Positions 18,980 to 29,059 of a stretch of 64,000 bases of DNA are shown one piece after another. Position numbers and translations under genes: made by a program. Each line of letters opens with the position of its first letter. Position 1 is the first letter of the stretch. The notes beneath the pieces are model-generated. The model saw nothing but the letters and a program-made list of their open reading frames with translations, ran no database searches and was not told the DNA's origin. Source of the stretch: Fontibacterium temperatum (GTDB lineage Bacteria; Pseudomonadota; Alphaproteobacteria; Pelagibacterales; Pelagibacteraceae). Where the stretch lies: the NCBI GenBank assembly GCA_964203055.1, contig CAXNKS010000001.1, forward strand, positions 310,001 through 374,000, read 5' to 3'.

Positions 18980-20291
18980 AGATAATTCCTTCTTAAATAA
19001 TCTTGGTGAATATTGCATTGATGAATTAAAAAAAATTGGAGCAACAAACTCTGAAGTAATCGTAGCTCATTCAATTTCTGAGGATATGTTACAAAGAAAT
19101 GGAAAAATTGAAGAGGTCGTAAGATCAGAAGATATTAGCATTGGGTTAACCGCCTATATTGGACAAAAAAAATCTTCTATCTCAAGTTCTAATTTAACAA
19201 AAAATAATATCAAACAAGCAATTATTAGATGTTACGAAATGGCAAAGAATACACCTGAAGATAAATATTGTGGTCTTCCTAAGAATAATAATCTTGAAAA
19301 AGATCATATTGATTTAGATTTATTTGATAATTCAATAATCTCTTATGAAACTAAAAAAGATTATATTTCTGAATGCGAGTCTGAAGCATTAGAACAGAAA
19401 AAAATATTTAATTCTAATGGAGTTTCATTTACCGAAGCTAAATCAAATTTTATACTGAAAAATTCTAATGGTTTTTCCAATGGACGAAGATCTTCGATCT
19501 TCAGTGTTTCATGCGATGTTGTTGCAAAAGAAGAGGAAAGTATGGAAAGAGATTATGAATATTCATCCAAAAGATTTTTTTGTGATTTAACCAAACCTAA
19601 AGATATTGGAAGAATAGCAGCTATAAGAGCAAGCACGAGACTAAGTCCAAGAAAAATAAATTCTTTTGCTGGACCGGCCGTATTTGAGCCAAGAGTATCC
19701 TCGAGTTTCTTGTCTCATTTAATATCGTCCATTTCTGGACATAATTTGGCTAGAAAAGTAAGTTTTATTAAGGGCGATATAGGAGAAATTTTATTTCAAG
19801 AGAATATTAATGTCATTGATGATCCTTTAATAAAAAAAGGATTGGGATCAAGAAATTTTGACTCTGAAGGAGTGGATTGTAAAAAATTAGAATTAATAAA
19901 AAAAGGTAAACTTAATGAGATTATTTTAGACACCTATTCTAGTAAAATGTTAAATAAAAAATCCAATGGAAGATGCGGTGGTACGACGAATTGTTATTTT
20001 GAAAATGGAAAAATAACAAAAACAGATTTAATAAAAGATATTAAAAAAGGAGTTTATATAACAGAATTATTTGGGTCTGGATTTAATAGTGTGACAGGTG
20101 ACTTTAGTAAAGGAGGCTCTGGATTTTTAATAGAAAATGGCGAGATAACTTATCCAATTAGCGAGATCACAGTTGCTGGGAACATTAAAGATATGTTCAA
20201 AGAAATGCTATTGGCCAATGATTTAGAATTTAAATCTAGAACTAATTCTCCAACAATTAGAATTAACAACGTAAGTATTGCGGGTAAATAA
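18972..20291 (+). CDS. pmbA: Metalloprotease-associated protein PmbA/TldE
   Basis: Partner of TldD in the TldD/E protease. The 439-residue protein has the PmbA family layout: N-terminal LSEDMLQRNGKIEE-like region, central GPAVFEPRVSSSFLSHLI, and C-terminal SGFNSVTGDFSKGGSGFLIENGEI. The HExxxH motif of TldD is absent, as expected for the non-catalytic subunit. It abuts msbA directly. Confidence 0.94.
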   Translation: MLKDNSFLNNLGEYCIDELKKIGATNSEVIVAHSISEDMLQRNGKIEEVVRSEDISIGLTAYIGQKKSSISSSNLTKNNIKQAIIRCYEMAKNTPEDKYCGLPKNNNLEKDHIDLDLFDNSIISYETKKDYISECESEALEQKKIFNSNGVSFTEAKSNFILKNSNGFSNGRRSSIFSVSCDVVAKEEESMERDYEYSSKRFFCDLTKPKDIGRIAAIRASTRLSPRKINSFAGPAVFEPRVSSSFLSHLISSISGHNLARKVSFIKGDIGEILFQENINVIDDPLIKKGLGSRNFDSEGVDCKKLELIKKGKLNEIILDTYSSKMLNKKSNGRCGGTTNCYFENGKITKTDLIKDIKKGVYITELFGSGFNSVTGDFSKGGSGFLIENGEITYPISEITVAGNIKDMFKEMLLANDLEFKSRTNSPTIRINNVSIAGK

Positions 20292-22025
20292 ATGACTAAA
20301 TTAGAACTTATAAATAGAATCTTTAGAACACAGGTTAAAAAGTATATTCCAGAACTAAGTATAACTTTTGTTTTTATTATTTTAACTTCTCTTACAACAG
20401 CTGCCACAGCATGGCTACTAGATCCTGCTATTAAAGAAATTTTTGAAAATAAAAATAGACAAATGCTATACCTTATCCCTTTAGCAATAGTTTTTACTTT
20501 TATAATAAAAGCTTTTTCAATTTACGGAACAAGAATTATTACAATTAAAGTTGGAATAAAAATAATTAAAAATATTCAAACTCTAATGGCTCAAAAATTT
20601 TTACTATCTGACATTTCGCATATTACTAAAAAACATTCAGGAAAATATTTGTCTAATTTTACTAATGACATAACCATATTATTTACGATTTTAACTGGTG
20701 TGGTTGTGACGTTATTTAAAGAAACATTTACATTGATAGCATTGCTTGGACTAATGTTTTACCACGACTGGCAACTAAGTTTATTAGCTATGATAATGAT
20801 ACCTGTTGCTGCTATTTCTTCAAAAAATATAGGAAAAAAAATGGGTAAAAAAGTCCATGTAAGTCTAGAAGCTTCGGATAAATTTATGAAATTTTTGAGT
20901 GAAATAATCAAAGGATCCTGGTTAATAAAAATCTATCAAAAAGAAGAGGATGAATTAAAAAAAATTAGCATGATTATTGATGAAAGATTTAAAGCTATAA
21001 GAAAAGTTGAACAAACAAGATTGGGTGCCGGTCCAATAATGGAAATAATTTCTGCCGTTGCAATTGCCATTGTAGTTTTTTTTGCAGGTTATAGAAGTAT
21101 TCAAGGTGCTATAACCCTTGGAGAGTTTGTTTCTTTTTTAGCTGCATTAATGTTAGCCTACCAGCCAGTTAGGGCATTAGCTGGGATTAATGTTGGTATA
21201 CAAGAAGGTATTACAGCCGCCAAACGAATATATGAAATAATTGATCAAAAAAATGAAATTTTTAACGATGAAAATGCTCCTTCTTTAAAATTAAAAAATG
21301 CAACATTAGAGTTTAAAAATATCAGCTTCACATATCCAGATGGAACACATGCTTTAAAAAATTTATCTGCAAAAATAGAAGGTGGAAAAAAAGTTGGTTT
21401 AGTTGGCATAAGCGGATCTGGAAAAACTACATTTTTAAATTTAATTCCAAGATTCTTTAATTTAAAACACGGTACAATTCTTATTGATGACCAAAATATA
21501 AATAATATAAATTTAAATTCTTTAAGAAAAGAAATCTCAATAGTAAGTCAAGATGTAATACTTTTTGACGATACCATTAGATCCAATATATTATATGGAA
21601 ATGCATCAGCCTCTAATGATGAAATAATAAACGCATGTAAATTTGCAGCTGCTCAAGATTTTGTAGAAAAACTTCCAAACAAATATGAAACTATTATCGG
21701 GGAAAATGGAATAAAATTATCAGGAGGGCAAAAACAAAGACTATCAATAGCAAGAGCTATATTAAAAGATTCTCCAATAATATTATTAGATGAGGCTACT
21801 TCGTCTTTAGATTCTGAGTCTGAAGCTGTTATTCAAAAGGCTATTGAAAATTTAACTAAAAATAAAACAACAATTATAATTGCTCATAGATTATCGACGA
21901 TCATGAACTGCGATAAAATTTTAGTTTTTGATAGCGGTCAGATAGTTGACGAAGGCAGTCATGAATTTCTAGTAAAAAATTCTTCGATATACAAAAACTT
22001 ATACGAAAAACAAATTATAAATTAA
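20292..22025 (+). CDS. msbA: Lipid A export ABC transporter MsbA
   Basis: Half-transporter of 577 residues: six membrane helices (about 1-310) fused to a nucleotide-binding domain with Walker A GISGSGKTT near residue 374, signature LSGGQKQRLSIARA near 477, Walker B IILLDEATSSLD near 496 and the switch His in IIIAHRLST. MsbA-type exporters flip lipid A core across the inner membrane. Placement directly before waaA, lpxK and lpxL supports this substrate over a generic drug exporter. Confidence 0.9.
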   Translation: MTKLELINRIFRTQVKKYIPELSITFVFIILTSLTTAATAWLLDPAIKEIFENKNRQMLYLIPLAIVFTFIIKAFSIYGTRIITIKVGIKIIKNIQTLMAQKFLLSDISHITKKHSGKYLSNFTNDITILFTILTGVVVTLFKETFTLIALLGLMFYHDWQLSLLAMIMIPVAAISSKNIGKKMGKKVHVSLEASDKFMKFLSEIIKGSWLIKIYQKEEDELKKISMIIDERFKAIRKVEQTRLGAGPIMEIISAVAIAIVVFFAGYRSIQGAITLGEFVSFLAALMLAYQPVRALAGINVGIQEGITAAKRIYEIIDQKNEIFNDENAPSLKLKNATLEFKNISFTYPDGTHALKNLSAKIEGGKKVGLVGISGSGKTTFLNLIPRFFNLKHGTILIDDQNINNINLNSLRKEISIVSQDVILFDDTIRSNILYGNASASNDEIINACKFAAAQDFVEKLPNKYETIIGENGIKLSGGQKQRLSIARAILKDSPIILLDEATSSLDSESEAVIQKAIENLTKNKTTIIIAHRLSTIMNCDKILVFDSGQIVDEGSHEFLVKNSSIYKNLYEKQIIN

Positions 22026-23257
22026 TGAGGATTGCTTATTATTTTATAACAACGGTGTTCTATTATTTATTATATCCTTACCTTTATTTTAGAATTTTAA
22101 AAAAAAAGGAGTGTCCATTACGCTATCAAGAAAAATTGGGAGTTTCTCTTAAAGTCAGAAATGATGGTTATTTAATATGGTTTCATTGCTCAAGCATTGG
22201 AGAATTAAAAAGTATATTTCCGATAATTGATCACTACTTAAAAAGAAACCAGATTTTAGTTACAACTTCTACCTTGGGCTCAAATGAAGTTTTTCAAAAA
22301 AAATATTACAATACTAATAATATCATCCATCAATACGCTCCAATTGATAGTCCACAAATTATAAAAAAATTTTTTAAAAAATGGAAACCTAATATTATTT
22401 TTTTTACTGAATCTGAAATATGGCCAAATCAGATTTTTTACGCAAAAAATAACAATATTCCAATAATCCTACTTAACGCAAGAATCTCTAATAAATCATT
22501 TATTAAATGGAAATTAATAAAAAACAGTATGAATAAAATACTAAATTGTTTTGATTTAATTCTATGTCAAAGCAATGAAAGTACTGATTATTTTAATTAT
22601 TTTGGTACTAATAATATCAAAATGTTAGGTAATCTTAAATTTATAGCATCAGAAGATTTTGAAAAAAAAGAAGAAAATTTAAATTTGCAGAAAAAATTAA
22701 TATTTATAGCTCTTAGTACTCATCCTTCAGAAGAAGAGTTTTGTATAAAAATACATGCATCTTTGAAATCACAATACCCTAACCTATTAACAATCATTAT
22801 ACCAAGGCACATAAATAGAATTTCTGAAATACAAAAAATAATTATAAACTCTAATCTAAATTTTTTAATTGCAGAATCTCTTGATAATTTTGAAAATAAC
22901 ACCGATATTTTAATAATTAATTCATATGGAAATACTAAAAAAATTCTCAAATCATCAAAATACGTATTTATCGGTGGATCTTTAGTTAAGCATGGCGGAC
23001 AAAATCCAATTGAAGTTGCTTATAACAATTCTTTAATTTTTCATGGACCCTACGTGCATAACTTTAGTGAAATATATGATCTTTTAAATAAAGAGAATAT
23101 TGCTTTTCAGATTAATTCTGTCTCAGAATTAATTGATCAACTAAAAGATAAATTTAATAATTATCAAAATAAAAATATTAAAGAAAAAATAATTAAAATG
23201 GGTGATGAAATTTTATCATCAACAATTAAAAAATTAGATCAGTATATAGTTAATTAA
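22025..23257 (+). CDS. waaA: 3-deoxy-D-manno-octulosonic acid transferase (Kdo transferase)
   Basis: Adds Kdo to the lipid A precursor. The 410-residue GT-30 enzyme shows an N-terminal membrane anchor, YQEKLGVS, the acceptor-site LIWFHCSSIGE with the catalytic Glu near residue 60, TESEIWPNQI near 120 and FIGGSLVKHGGQNPIEVA near 318. It overlaps msbA by one base and is followed by lpxK. Confidence 0.94.
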   Translation: MRIAYYFITTVFYYLLYPYLYFRILKKKECPLRYQEKLGVSLKVRNDGYLIWFHCSSIGELKSIFPIIDHYLKRNQILVTTSTLGSNEVFQKKYYNTNNIIHQYAPIDSPQIIKKFFKKWKPNIIFFTESEIWPNQIFYAKNNNIPIILLNARISNKSFIKWKLIKNSMNKILNCFDLILCQSNESTDYFNYFGTNNIKMLGNLKFIASEDFEKKEENLNLQKKLIFIALSTHPSEEEFCIKIHASLKSQYPNLLTIIIPRHINRISEIQKIIINSNLNFLIAESLDNFENNTDILIINSYGNTKKILKSSKYVFIGGSLVKHGGQNPIEVAYNNSLIFHGPYVHNFSEIYDLLNKENIAFQINSVSELIDQLKDKFNNYQNKNIKEKIIKMGDEILSSTIKKLDQYIVN

Positions 23258-23261
23258 CAAG

Positions 23262-24248
23262 ATGTATTTCATTAAACCAAAATTTTGGGATAAAAAAAAT
23301 AATTCTTTTTTATCTATATTATTATATCCATTATCAATTATTTATTATCTTATTAGTATAATAAAGAAGAAAATTACTATCACACAAAAATTTAATATTC
23401 CTATAATCTGTGTAGGAAATATTTATATTGGCGGCACTGGCAAAACTTCTGCTGCCATAGAGATAATCAAAATTTTAAATCAATCTAAAAAAGTCTGTTT
23501 TTTAACAAAAGGATATGGAAGAAAAAGTAAGAAAGATATTTATTTAAATGAACTAAACGTACCCAATCAAAACACCGAGGATACAGGTGATGAGGCGTTA
23601 CTACTAAACAAATTTGGACATGTATATATTTCAAATAATAGAGCTGAGGCTATAAATACTATTATAAAATTAGGGTACGACGCCATTATTCTGGATGATG
23701 GATTTCAAGATCATCTAATATTTAAAAATTTAAATATTTTATGCTTTGATTCAAAAAATTGGGTTGGAAATAACAATTTAATACCCTCTGGGCCTCTTAG
23801 AGAGCCATTAACATCAATAAAAGAAGCTAATTTTATAATTGTTAAAGGAGAAAAAAATCAAATCATTGAGAAAGAAATTAAAACAATAAATCCGAATATT
23901 GAGATTATTTACGCCAAAAACAAAATTGAAAATATTGAAACATTAAAGAATAGAAATTTTATAGCATTTACTGGTATTGGTAATCCATATAGCTTTTTTA
24001 ATACTTTACTAGATCACAACGTAAAAATCATAAAACAAATTATTTATCCAGACCATTTTCAATTTACTGAAAAAAATTATAAAATTTTATCTCAAGAAGC
24101 TGAAAATAATAAGTGCAATTTAATAACGACTGAAAAAGATTACGTAAGAATTAATAATCAATTTAAAGAAAAGATATATTATACCAAATTGAATACTCTA
24201 TTAGTTGAAAAAGAATCTTTAGAAAAAGAACTTAAAAAATTATTTTAA
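23262..24248 (+). CDS. lpxK: Tetraacyldisaccharide 4'-kinase LpxK
   Basis: Phosphorylates the 4' position of the lipid A precursor at the inner membrane. 328 residues: N-terminal hydrophobic anchor, P-loop VGNIYIGGTGKTSAA near residue 50, LTKGYGRKSK near 85, DTGDEALLL near 108 and ILDDGFQDH near 145. The stop overlaps the lpxL start by one base (TAATG). Confidence 0.95.
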   Translation: MYFIKPKFWDKKNNSFLSILLYPLSIIYYLISIIKKKITITQKFNIPIICVGNIYIGGTGKTSAAIEIIKILNQSKKVCFLTKGYGRKSKKDIYLNELNVPNQNTEDTGDEALLLNKFGHVYISNNRAEAINTIIKLGYDAIILDDGFQDHLIFKNLNILCFDSKNWVGNNNLIPSGPLREPLTSIKEANFIIVKGEKNQIIEKEIKTINPNIEIIYAKNKIENIETLKNRNFIAFTGIGNPYSFFNTLLDHNVKIIKQIIYPDHFQFTEKNYKILSQEAENNKCNLITTEKDYVRINNQFKEKIYYTKLNTLLVEKESLEKELKKLF

Positions 24249-25125
24249 TGAAAATTATCAGATATTTTTTAGAATTTATCATTAGTAATATTTTTTTTTT
24301 TAGTATTTAAAATTATTGGTCTTAAATTGTCTTCTGACTTAGGAGAAATAATAGGGAAATACTTTGGTCCTTTATTTAGAAAAAAGACAATAGCTAAAAA
24401 AAATATTTTAATAGCATTTCCTAATTTTAATGAAAAATCAATCAATGAAATGATTGATCGCATGTGGAAAAATATAGGAAGAATTTTTGGAGAATATATT
24501 CACATAAATAAATTCAGCATAATAGATAATAGTAAAAAAAAAATAGTTTTTACCAATAGAAACGATGCGGAAATATTAAAGAAAAATAATAAACCTATAG
24601 TTTTCTTTTCTGGTCATTTTGCAAATTTTGAATTGATGGCAAAATGCTTGCAAGAATTAGGATTTAATATTGGCGCTATTTATAGACCTCTCAATAATAT
24701 TTTTTTAAATCCAATTATGGAATTTATTAGAAAAAAATATATTTGCCCAATTCAAATAGAAAAAGGTTCCAATGGAACTAAAAAATTAATTAAACATATT
24801 TCTAACAACAATCCTTTGGCATTAATGGTTGATCAAAGATTATCATCAAGTATTCGTGTACCATTTTTTGATCAGCCAGCCACAACTACGATAACTCCTG
24901 CTCAATTGGCTATTAAATATGATGCATTGCTTGTTCCGGTGTTTTTAAAAAGATTAGAAAAAACTAATTTTGAATTTTTTATTGAAGAACCTTTGATAAC
25001 AAACCAGAACTAATGATTATGATAAAGATATTTTTAATATTACTCAAATCATGAATATAAAAATAGAGGAATTTATAAAAAGAGATCCTGCTCACTGGCT
25101 ATGGTCACACGATAGATGGAAATAA
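24248..25125 (+). CDS. Lipid A biosynthesis acyltransferase (LpxL/HtrB family), two frameshifts
   Basis: Late acyltransferase adding a secondary fatty acid to Kdo-lipid A. From ATG 24248 the peptide MKIIRYFLEFIISNIFF runs into a T11 tract (24291-24301); with ten T it continues LVFKIIGLKLSSDLGEIIG. The body has the catalytic HX4E motif FFSGHFANFELM and MVDQRL. A second break near 25004-25013 (CC run) separates the last 38 residues, which end DPAHWLWSHDRWK, the usual acyltransferase tail. Each break is fixed by deleting one base, giving 291 residues. Whether it is LpxL or LpxM cannot be decided. Confidence 0.85.
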
Positions 25126-25130
25126 AAATA

Positions 25131-25922
25131 CTATTTAAGAATTAATTCTGGATCAATTTTGGCATCAAACCAATTCACTCCAAAATGCAAGTGTGGTCCA
25201 GTGGCTCTGCCTGTTGAGCCGACCTTTCCAATTACTTGTCCTTTTTTAATTAATTCATCTTTTTTTACTAAAATTTCATCTAAATGAGCGTAAATTGTCG
25301 AAACCCCATGTCCATGATCTAAAATTATACTTCCTCCTGTAAAATAAAAACCATTTTCAGCAAGTGTCACATAGCCATCTGCCGGAGATTTAATTTCTGT
25401 TCCTTTCGGTGCTGCAATATCAATACCTAAATGTGGTGAACGAGCCTTGCCATTCAATATTCTTTGACTTCCATAAACCCCTGATATCACACCATCAACA
25501 GGCTTACTAAATCCGGATGAGAAAAACTCAAAATCTGAATTAATTAATTGAGCATTTTTAATTAAATTATTTTCTTTTTTTATTATTTCTAATGATTCTT
25601 GATCAGGAGTTACCATTTTTTCGTGAAGACCATCTATTTTTTGAATTTTGTATTGTCTTTTCTTTATTTTGTAAGTTTTAGAAATTATTTGATTATTCTT
25701 ATCAACTGACTCAATAACAACATTTCCTACTTGATTGTAATTAATACCAAAAACAAAAATACCATTTTTGGATAATTTTATTTTTTGATTATTAACATAT
25801 ATAGACTTATCCGCTTGTTCTTTCCCAACAATAAGCGCTCCTTGAGTAATTTCTCCATTTAACTCAAAAGCATTTAAAAAGTTTGATTGGAATAATAAAA
25901 ATAATATAATTAAAAAACGCAT
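25131..25922 (-). CDS. M23-family peptidoglycan endopeptidase
   Basis: Exported LytM/M23 zinc peptidase of 263 residues. A signal peptide (about 1-18, ending LNAFE) precedes a beta-rich N-terminal domain and the C-terminal peptidase. Zinc ligands are visible in HLGIDIAAPKGTEI (HxxxD) and in the catalytic TGPHLHFGVNW (HxH). It would cleave peptide cross-links in the periplasm for wall growth or separation. Upstream and co-directional are DUF2093 and xseA; lpxL converges 5 nt away. Confidence 0.92.
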   Translation of the reverse strand: MRFLIILFLLFQSNFLNAFELNGEITQGALIVGKEQADKSIYVNNQKIKLSKNGIFVFGINYNQVGNVVIESVDKNNQIISKTYKIKKRQYKIQKIDGLHEKMVTPDQESLEIIKKENNLIKNAQLINSDFEFFSSGFSKPVDGVISGVYGSQRILNGKARSPHLGIDIAAPKGTEIKSPADGYVTLAENGFYFTGGSIILDHGHGVSTIYAHLDEILVKKDELIKKGQVIGKVGSTGRATGPHLHFGVNWFDAKIDPELILK

Positions 25923-26114
25923 TTATTTTTTATTCAATTGTTTAAATCTTTCTGCAGCCTCAACATAGGAAAAGTAAGCTTCTTGCAATTCCACATTCCA
26001 ATATTTTAATTCCGATAAATTTATTTTCTTTCCAGAGACTTTGCAAAACACATAATCGCCTGGATTGATAATCTCAAAATTTGCAGGTTTAAATTTTAAT
26101 TTCGCTTCTTTCAT
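25923..26114 (-). CDS. DUF2093 family protein
   Basis: A 63-residue conserved alphaproteobacterial protein. The central segment GDYVFCKVSGKKINLSEL followed by KYWNVELQEAY matches the DUF2093 pattern. No signal or membrane segment. The function is unknown; it often sits next to xseA, as here (11 nt after it). Confidence 0.82.
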   Translation of the reverse strand: MKEAKLKFKPANFEIINPGDYVFCKVSGKKINLSELKYWNVELQEAYFSYVEAAERFKQLNKK

Positions 26115-26125
26115 AAGAAATATTT

Positions 26126-27313
26126 TTAACTAATTTTAGCTTTAATTTTTCCATCTGATAATTCAATTACAATATCATTATTTTTATTAGCGTGATCTTT
26201 TTTGTAAACAAGATTATTATTTAAGTCTCTGACAATTGAAAAACCTCTTTTTAGAATTCTATTAGTATCTAAGCTATTTAATCTAGAAAAAATACTATTT
26301 AAATTTAACTGAAAATATTTAAATTTATTTTTTAATAAATTAACAAGAGATTTATCAAAACTTTTAATTTTCTCTTTTTTTTCTCTAATAAGATTTTTTA
26401 AATTATTAATATTTAATGATTTCACCAATTGATAAATATTTTTATCTTTTTCTTTTAAAAATAAATTAAAACCAGAAATTAATTGCTTTTGTAATGCAAA
26501 AATTTTTTCTGTTAAATTATTTTTTTCTGGGACAGCTTTTTCTGCGGCGGCTGTTGGAGTTGATGCTCTATAGTCTGCAACAAAATCCAGTAAAGTAAAA
26601 TCAGTCTCATGACCAATTGCAGAGATAATTGGTATTTTACTTGCAAATGCAGCTTTAACTACATTCTCATCATTGAATGATATTAAATCTTCTACTCCTC
26701 CACCTCCTCTAGCTATTATTATTGTATCGACATTAATTTTTTTGTTAAAAAATTCTATTCCTTGAATAATTTCTCCTGCTGATTTATTTCCTTGCACAGA
26801 AATTGGATAAATTAAAAGATGGGTTGGATATCTATCTTTAACTCTATTAATAATATCCATTATTACAGCACCTGTTGGAGAGGTGATTATTCCAATTTTA
26901 TCAGGAATAAATGGGATAGGTTTTTTATGTTCTTCGTTAAAATATCCTTCAGCTTGTAATTTTTTTTTTCTTTGCTCAATTAATTTTAGGAGCGCTCCCT
27001 CGCCTTGAAGTTCGATTTGATCTACTTTAATTTGGTAACTTGAGATACTACTTTTGGCATAGGTTGTAATTTTTCCTTCAGCAACAACTTCCATTCCCTC
27101 TTCTGGAAAGACTTGCAAAAGCGGTACTGCGCTTGACCAACAAATAGCATTCAGTACAAAATTTTCGTCTTTTAAAGAAAAATACAAATGGCCTTTATTT
27201 TCTTTTATTTTAGAAACTTCTCCTCTAATTCTCACTCTTTCAAAATTTTCTTCTAAAATATTTTTTGTTAAAGATGTAATTTCTGAAACAGAAAATTCTG
27301 GTATGTTTTTCAT
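26126..27313 (-). CDS. xseA: Exodeoxyribonuclease VII large subunit
   Basis: Large subunit of exonuclease VII, which degrades single-stranded DNA. 395 residues from ATG 27313 (an in-frame TTG lies two codons upstream). The N-terminal OB fold has VRIRGEVSKIKENKGHLYFSLKD, then the catalytic domain has IGIITSPTGAVIMDI near 135 and IIARGGGGVEDLISFNDE near 200, followed by a long coiled coil. The small subunit xseB is not in the window. Starts divergently from purD with a 27-nt gap. Confidence 0.95.
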   Translation of the reverse strand: MKNIPEFSVSEITSLTKNILEENFERVRIRGEVSKIKENKGHLYFSLKDENFVLNAICWSSAVPLLQVFPEEGMEVVAEGKITTYAKSSISSYQIKVDQIELQGEGALLKLIEQRKKKLQAEGYFNEEHKKPIPFIPDKIGIITSPTGAVIMDIINRVKDRYPTHLLIYPISVQGNKSAGEIIQGIEFFNKKINVDTIIIARGGGGVEDLISFNDENVVKAAFASKIPIISAIGHETDFTLLDFVADYRASTPTAAAEKAVPEKNNLTEKIFALQKQLISGFNLFLKEKDKNIYQLVKSLNINNLKNLIREKKEKIKSFDKSLVNLLKNKFKYFQLNLNSIFSRLNSLDTNRILKRGFSIVRDLNNNLVYKKDHANKNNDIVIELSDGKIKAKIS

Positions 27314-27340
27314 TATCAATTTATATACCTATATTATTAT

Positions 27341-28606
27341 ATGAACATAGCTGTTATAGGAAGTGGCGGAAGAGAACATTCCATTTGTTTTAAATTAAAA
27401 CAATCAAAACAAACCAATAAAATTTTTTGTATTCCAGGAAATGCTGGCACAAGCGCAATAGCAGAAAATATCAATATAGATGTTCTTAACTTTAAAAGTA
27501 TTTCAGAGTTTTTAAAAAATAATAATATAAAAATAGTATTTGTTGGCCCTGAAGTTCCTTTAGTTAAAGGTATTAAAGATTACTTAGAAAAAAAAGGATT
27601 TTTTGTATTTGGACCTTCTAAAGCGGCATCAAGATTAGAAAAATCTAAATCTTTTACAAAACAACTCTGCAAAAAATATAAAATACCTACGGCACAATAT
27701 AAATCTTTTAGTAGCATGAAAGGAGTTAAAGAATATATAAAAAAAATGAATACTCCTATAGTGATAAAAGCTGACGGATTAGCATCTGGTAAAGGAGTTT
27801 CTATCTGTAATAATAAAAATGAGGCATTGCAAAAATGTAAAGAAATTAATCAAGGAAAATTTAAAAGTTCTAAAAAATTTGTTATTGAAGAATTTTTATC
27901 AGGAGAAGAGGTAAGTTACTTTGTTCTGTCAGATGGAAAAAATTATAAATTTTTTGGTTCAGCGCAAGATCACAAAAGAATAGGCGAAGGTGATACTGGT
28001 CCCAATACTGGAGGAATGGGCGCTTATTCTCCTTCAAATATTATAACAAAAAAAGTTGAGGAAAAAATAAAGCAGCAAATTATTGAACCTACACTAAAAG
28101 GACTAAAAAAATTGGGATGTCCTTTTGTTGGAATTCTCTATGCAGGCTTAATTATTAAAGATAATCAACCTAAACTCATTGAATATAATATTAGACTTGG
28201 AGATCCCGAATGCCAAGTTTTGATGATGAGATTAAAAACAGATTTATTGAAAATTATATTAGCTTGTAAAAAAAAACAAATTAATAAAACAACAGTTAAT
28301 TGGAGCAATAAAAAAGCAATAACAATTGTTGCGTCATCTAAAGGATATCCTAATAAGCAAAGCAAAGTATCAGAAATAAAAAATACAAAGAAAATATTGC
28401 TTAATAATAATCAATATTTATTTCACTCAAGTACATTTAAAAAAAGTAATAAAATTTTCTCATCCGGAGGTAGAGTTTTGAATGCTACAGCCTTAAATAA
28501 AAATCTTAAATCAGCTCGAGATATATGTATTAACATGTTAAAAAAAATTAACTGGAAAGATAAATACTTTAGAAAAGATATTGGCTGGAGAGCTATTGAT
28601 AGCTAA
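27341..28606 (+). CDS. purD: Phosphoribosylamine--glycine ligase
   Basis: GARS enzyme, step two of purine synthesis. The 421-residue ATP-grasp protein starts MNIAVIGSGGREHSI and has FVGPEVPLVKGI, KADGLASGKGVSI, GGMGAYSP and the metal-binding IRLGDPECQVLMMRL. All are family hallmarks. Length is typical. Converges with tadA (4 nt overlap). Confidence 0.97.
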   Translation: MNIAVIGSGGREHSICFKLKQSKQTNKIFCIPGNAGTSAIAENINIDVLNFKSISEFLKNNNIKIVFVGPEVPLVKGIKDYLEKKGFFVFGPSKAASRLEKSKSFTKQLCKKYKIPTAQYKSFSSMKGVKEYIKKMNTPIVIKADGLASGKGVSICNNKNEALQKCKEINQGKFKSSKKFVIEEFLSGEEVSYFVLSDGKNYKFFGSAQDHKRIGEGDTGPNTGGMGAYSPSNIITKKVEEKIKQQIIEPTLKGLKKLGCPFVGILYAGLIIKDNQPKLIEYNIRLGDPECQVLMMRLKTDLLKIILACKKKQINKTTVNWSNKKAITIVASSKGYPNKQSKVSEIKNTKKILLNNNQYLFHSSTFKKSNKIFSSGGRVLNATALNKNLKSARDICINMLKKINWKDKYFRKDIGWRAIDS

Positions 28607-29058
28607 TTACGTTTTTTCTTAAAAAAATTTTTCATTAAATCTAAAAAAATATTTTCTTTAAAACCATAATAAAACTTAGGCTTATGGTGTAAATTATTAG
28701 AATAAATCAACTTTGGACCATTAATAAAACCTCCTGACTTTTTATCTTCTAAACAAAAATAAACTCTTCTAATTCTAGAAAGAGAAATTGCAGATGCACA
28801 CATAGCGCATGGCTCTAAAGAACAATAAAGATCGAATTTATCTAATCTTTTTGAATTTGTTAATTTTAAAGCTTTTAAAATAGCATTAATCTCCGCATGT
28901 AAAATTGGATTTTTTTTAGTTTGATTTATGCATGCTGATATAACTTTTTTATTAACTGGATCTACTATAATTGCGCTAATAGGAAGCTCTCCTAACGCAA
29001 GAGCTTTTTTTGATAATTTTAAAAGTAAATTAGTATAAATATTAATCTGACCATTCAT
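28603..29058 (-). CDS. tadA: tRNA-specific adenosine deaminase TadA
   Basis: Deaminates A34 to inosine in tRNA-Arg(ACG). 151 residues with the zinc site HAEINAI (His ligand and catalytic Glu) near residue 59 and EPCAMCASAI near 91. Also GELPISAIIV near 20. Its ATG is separated by a single base from the ATG of the divergent rluB. Confidence 0.94.
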   Translation of the reverse strand: MNGQINIYTNLLLKLSKKALALGELPISAIIVDPVNKKVISACINQTKKNPILHAEINAILKALKLTNSKRLDKFDLYCSLEPCAMCASAISLSRIRRVYFCLEDKKSGGFINGPKLIYSNNLHHKPKFYYGFKENIFLDLMKNFFKKKRN

Positions 29059-29059
29059 T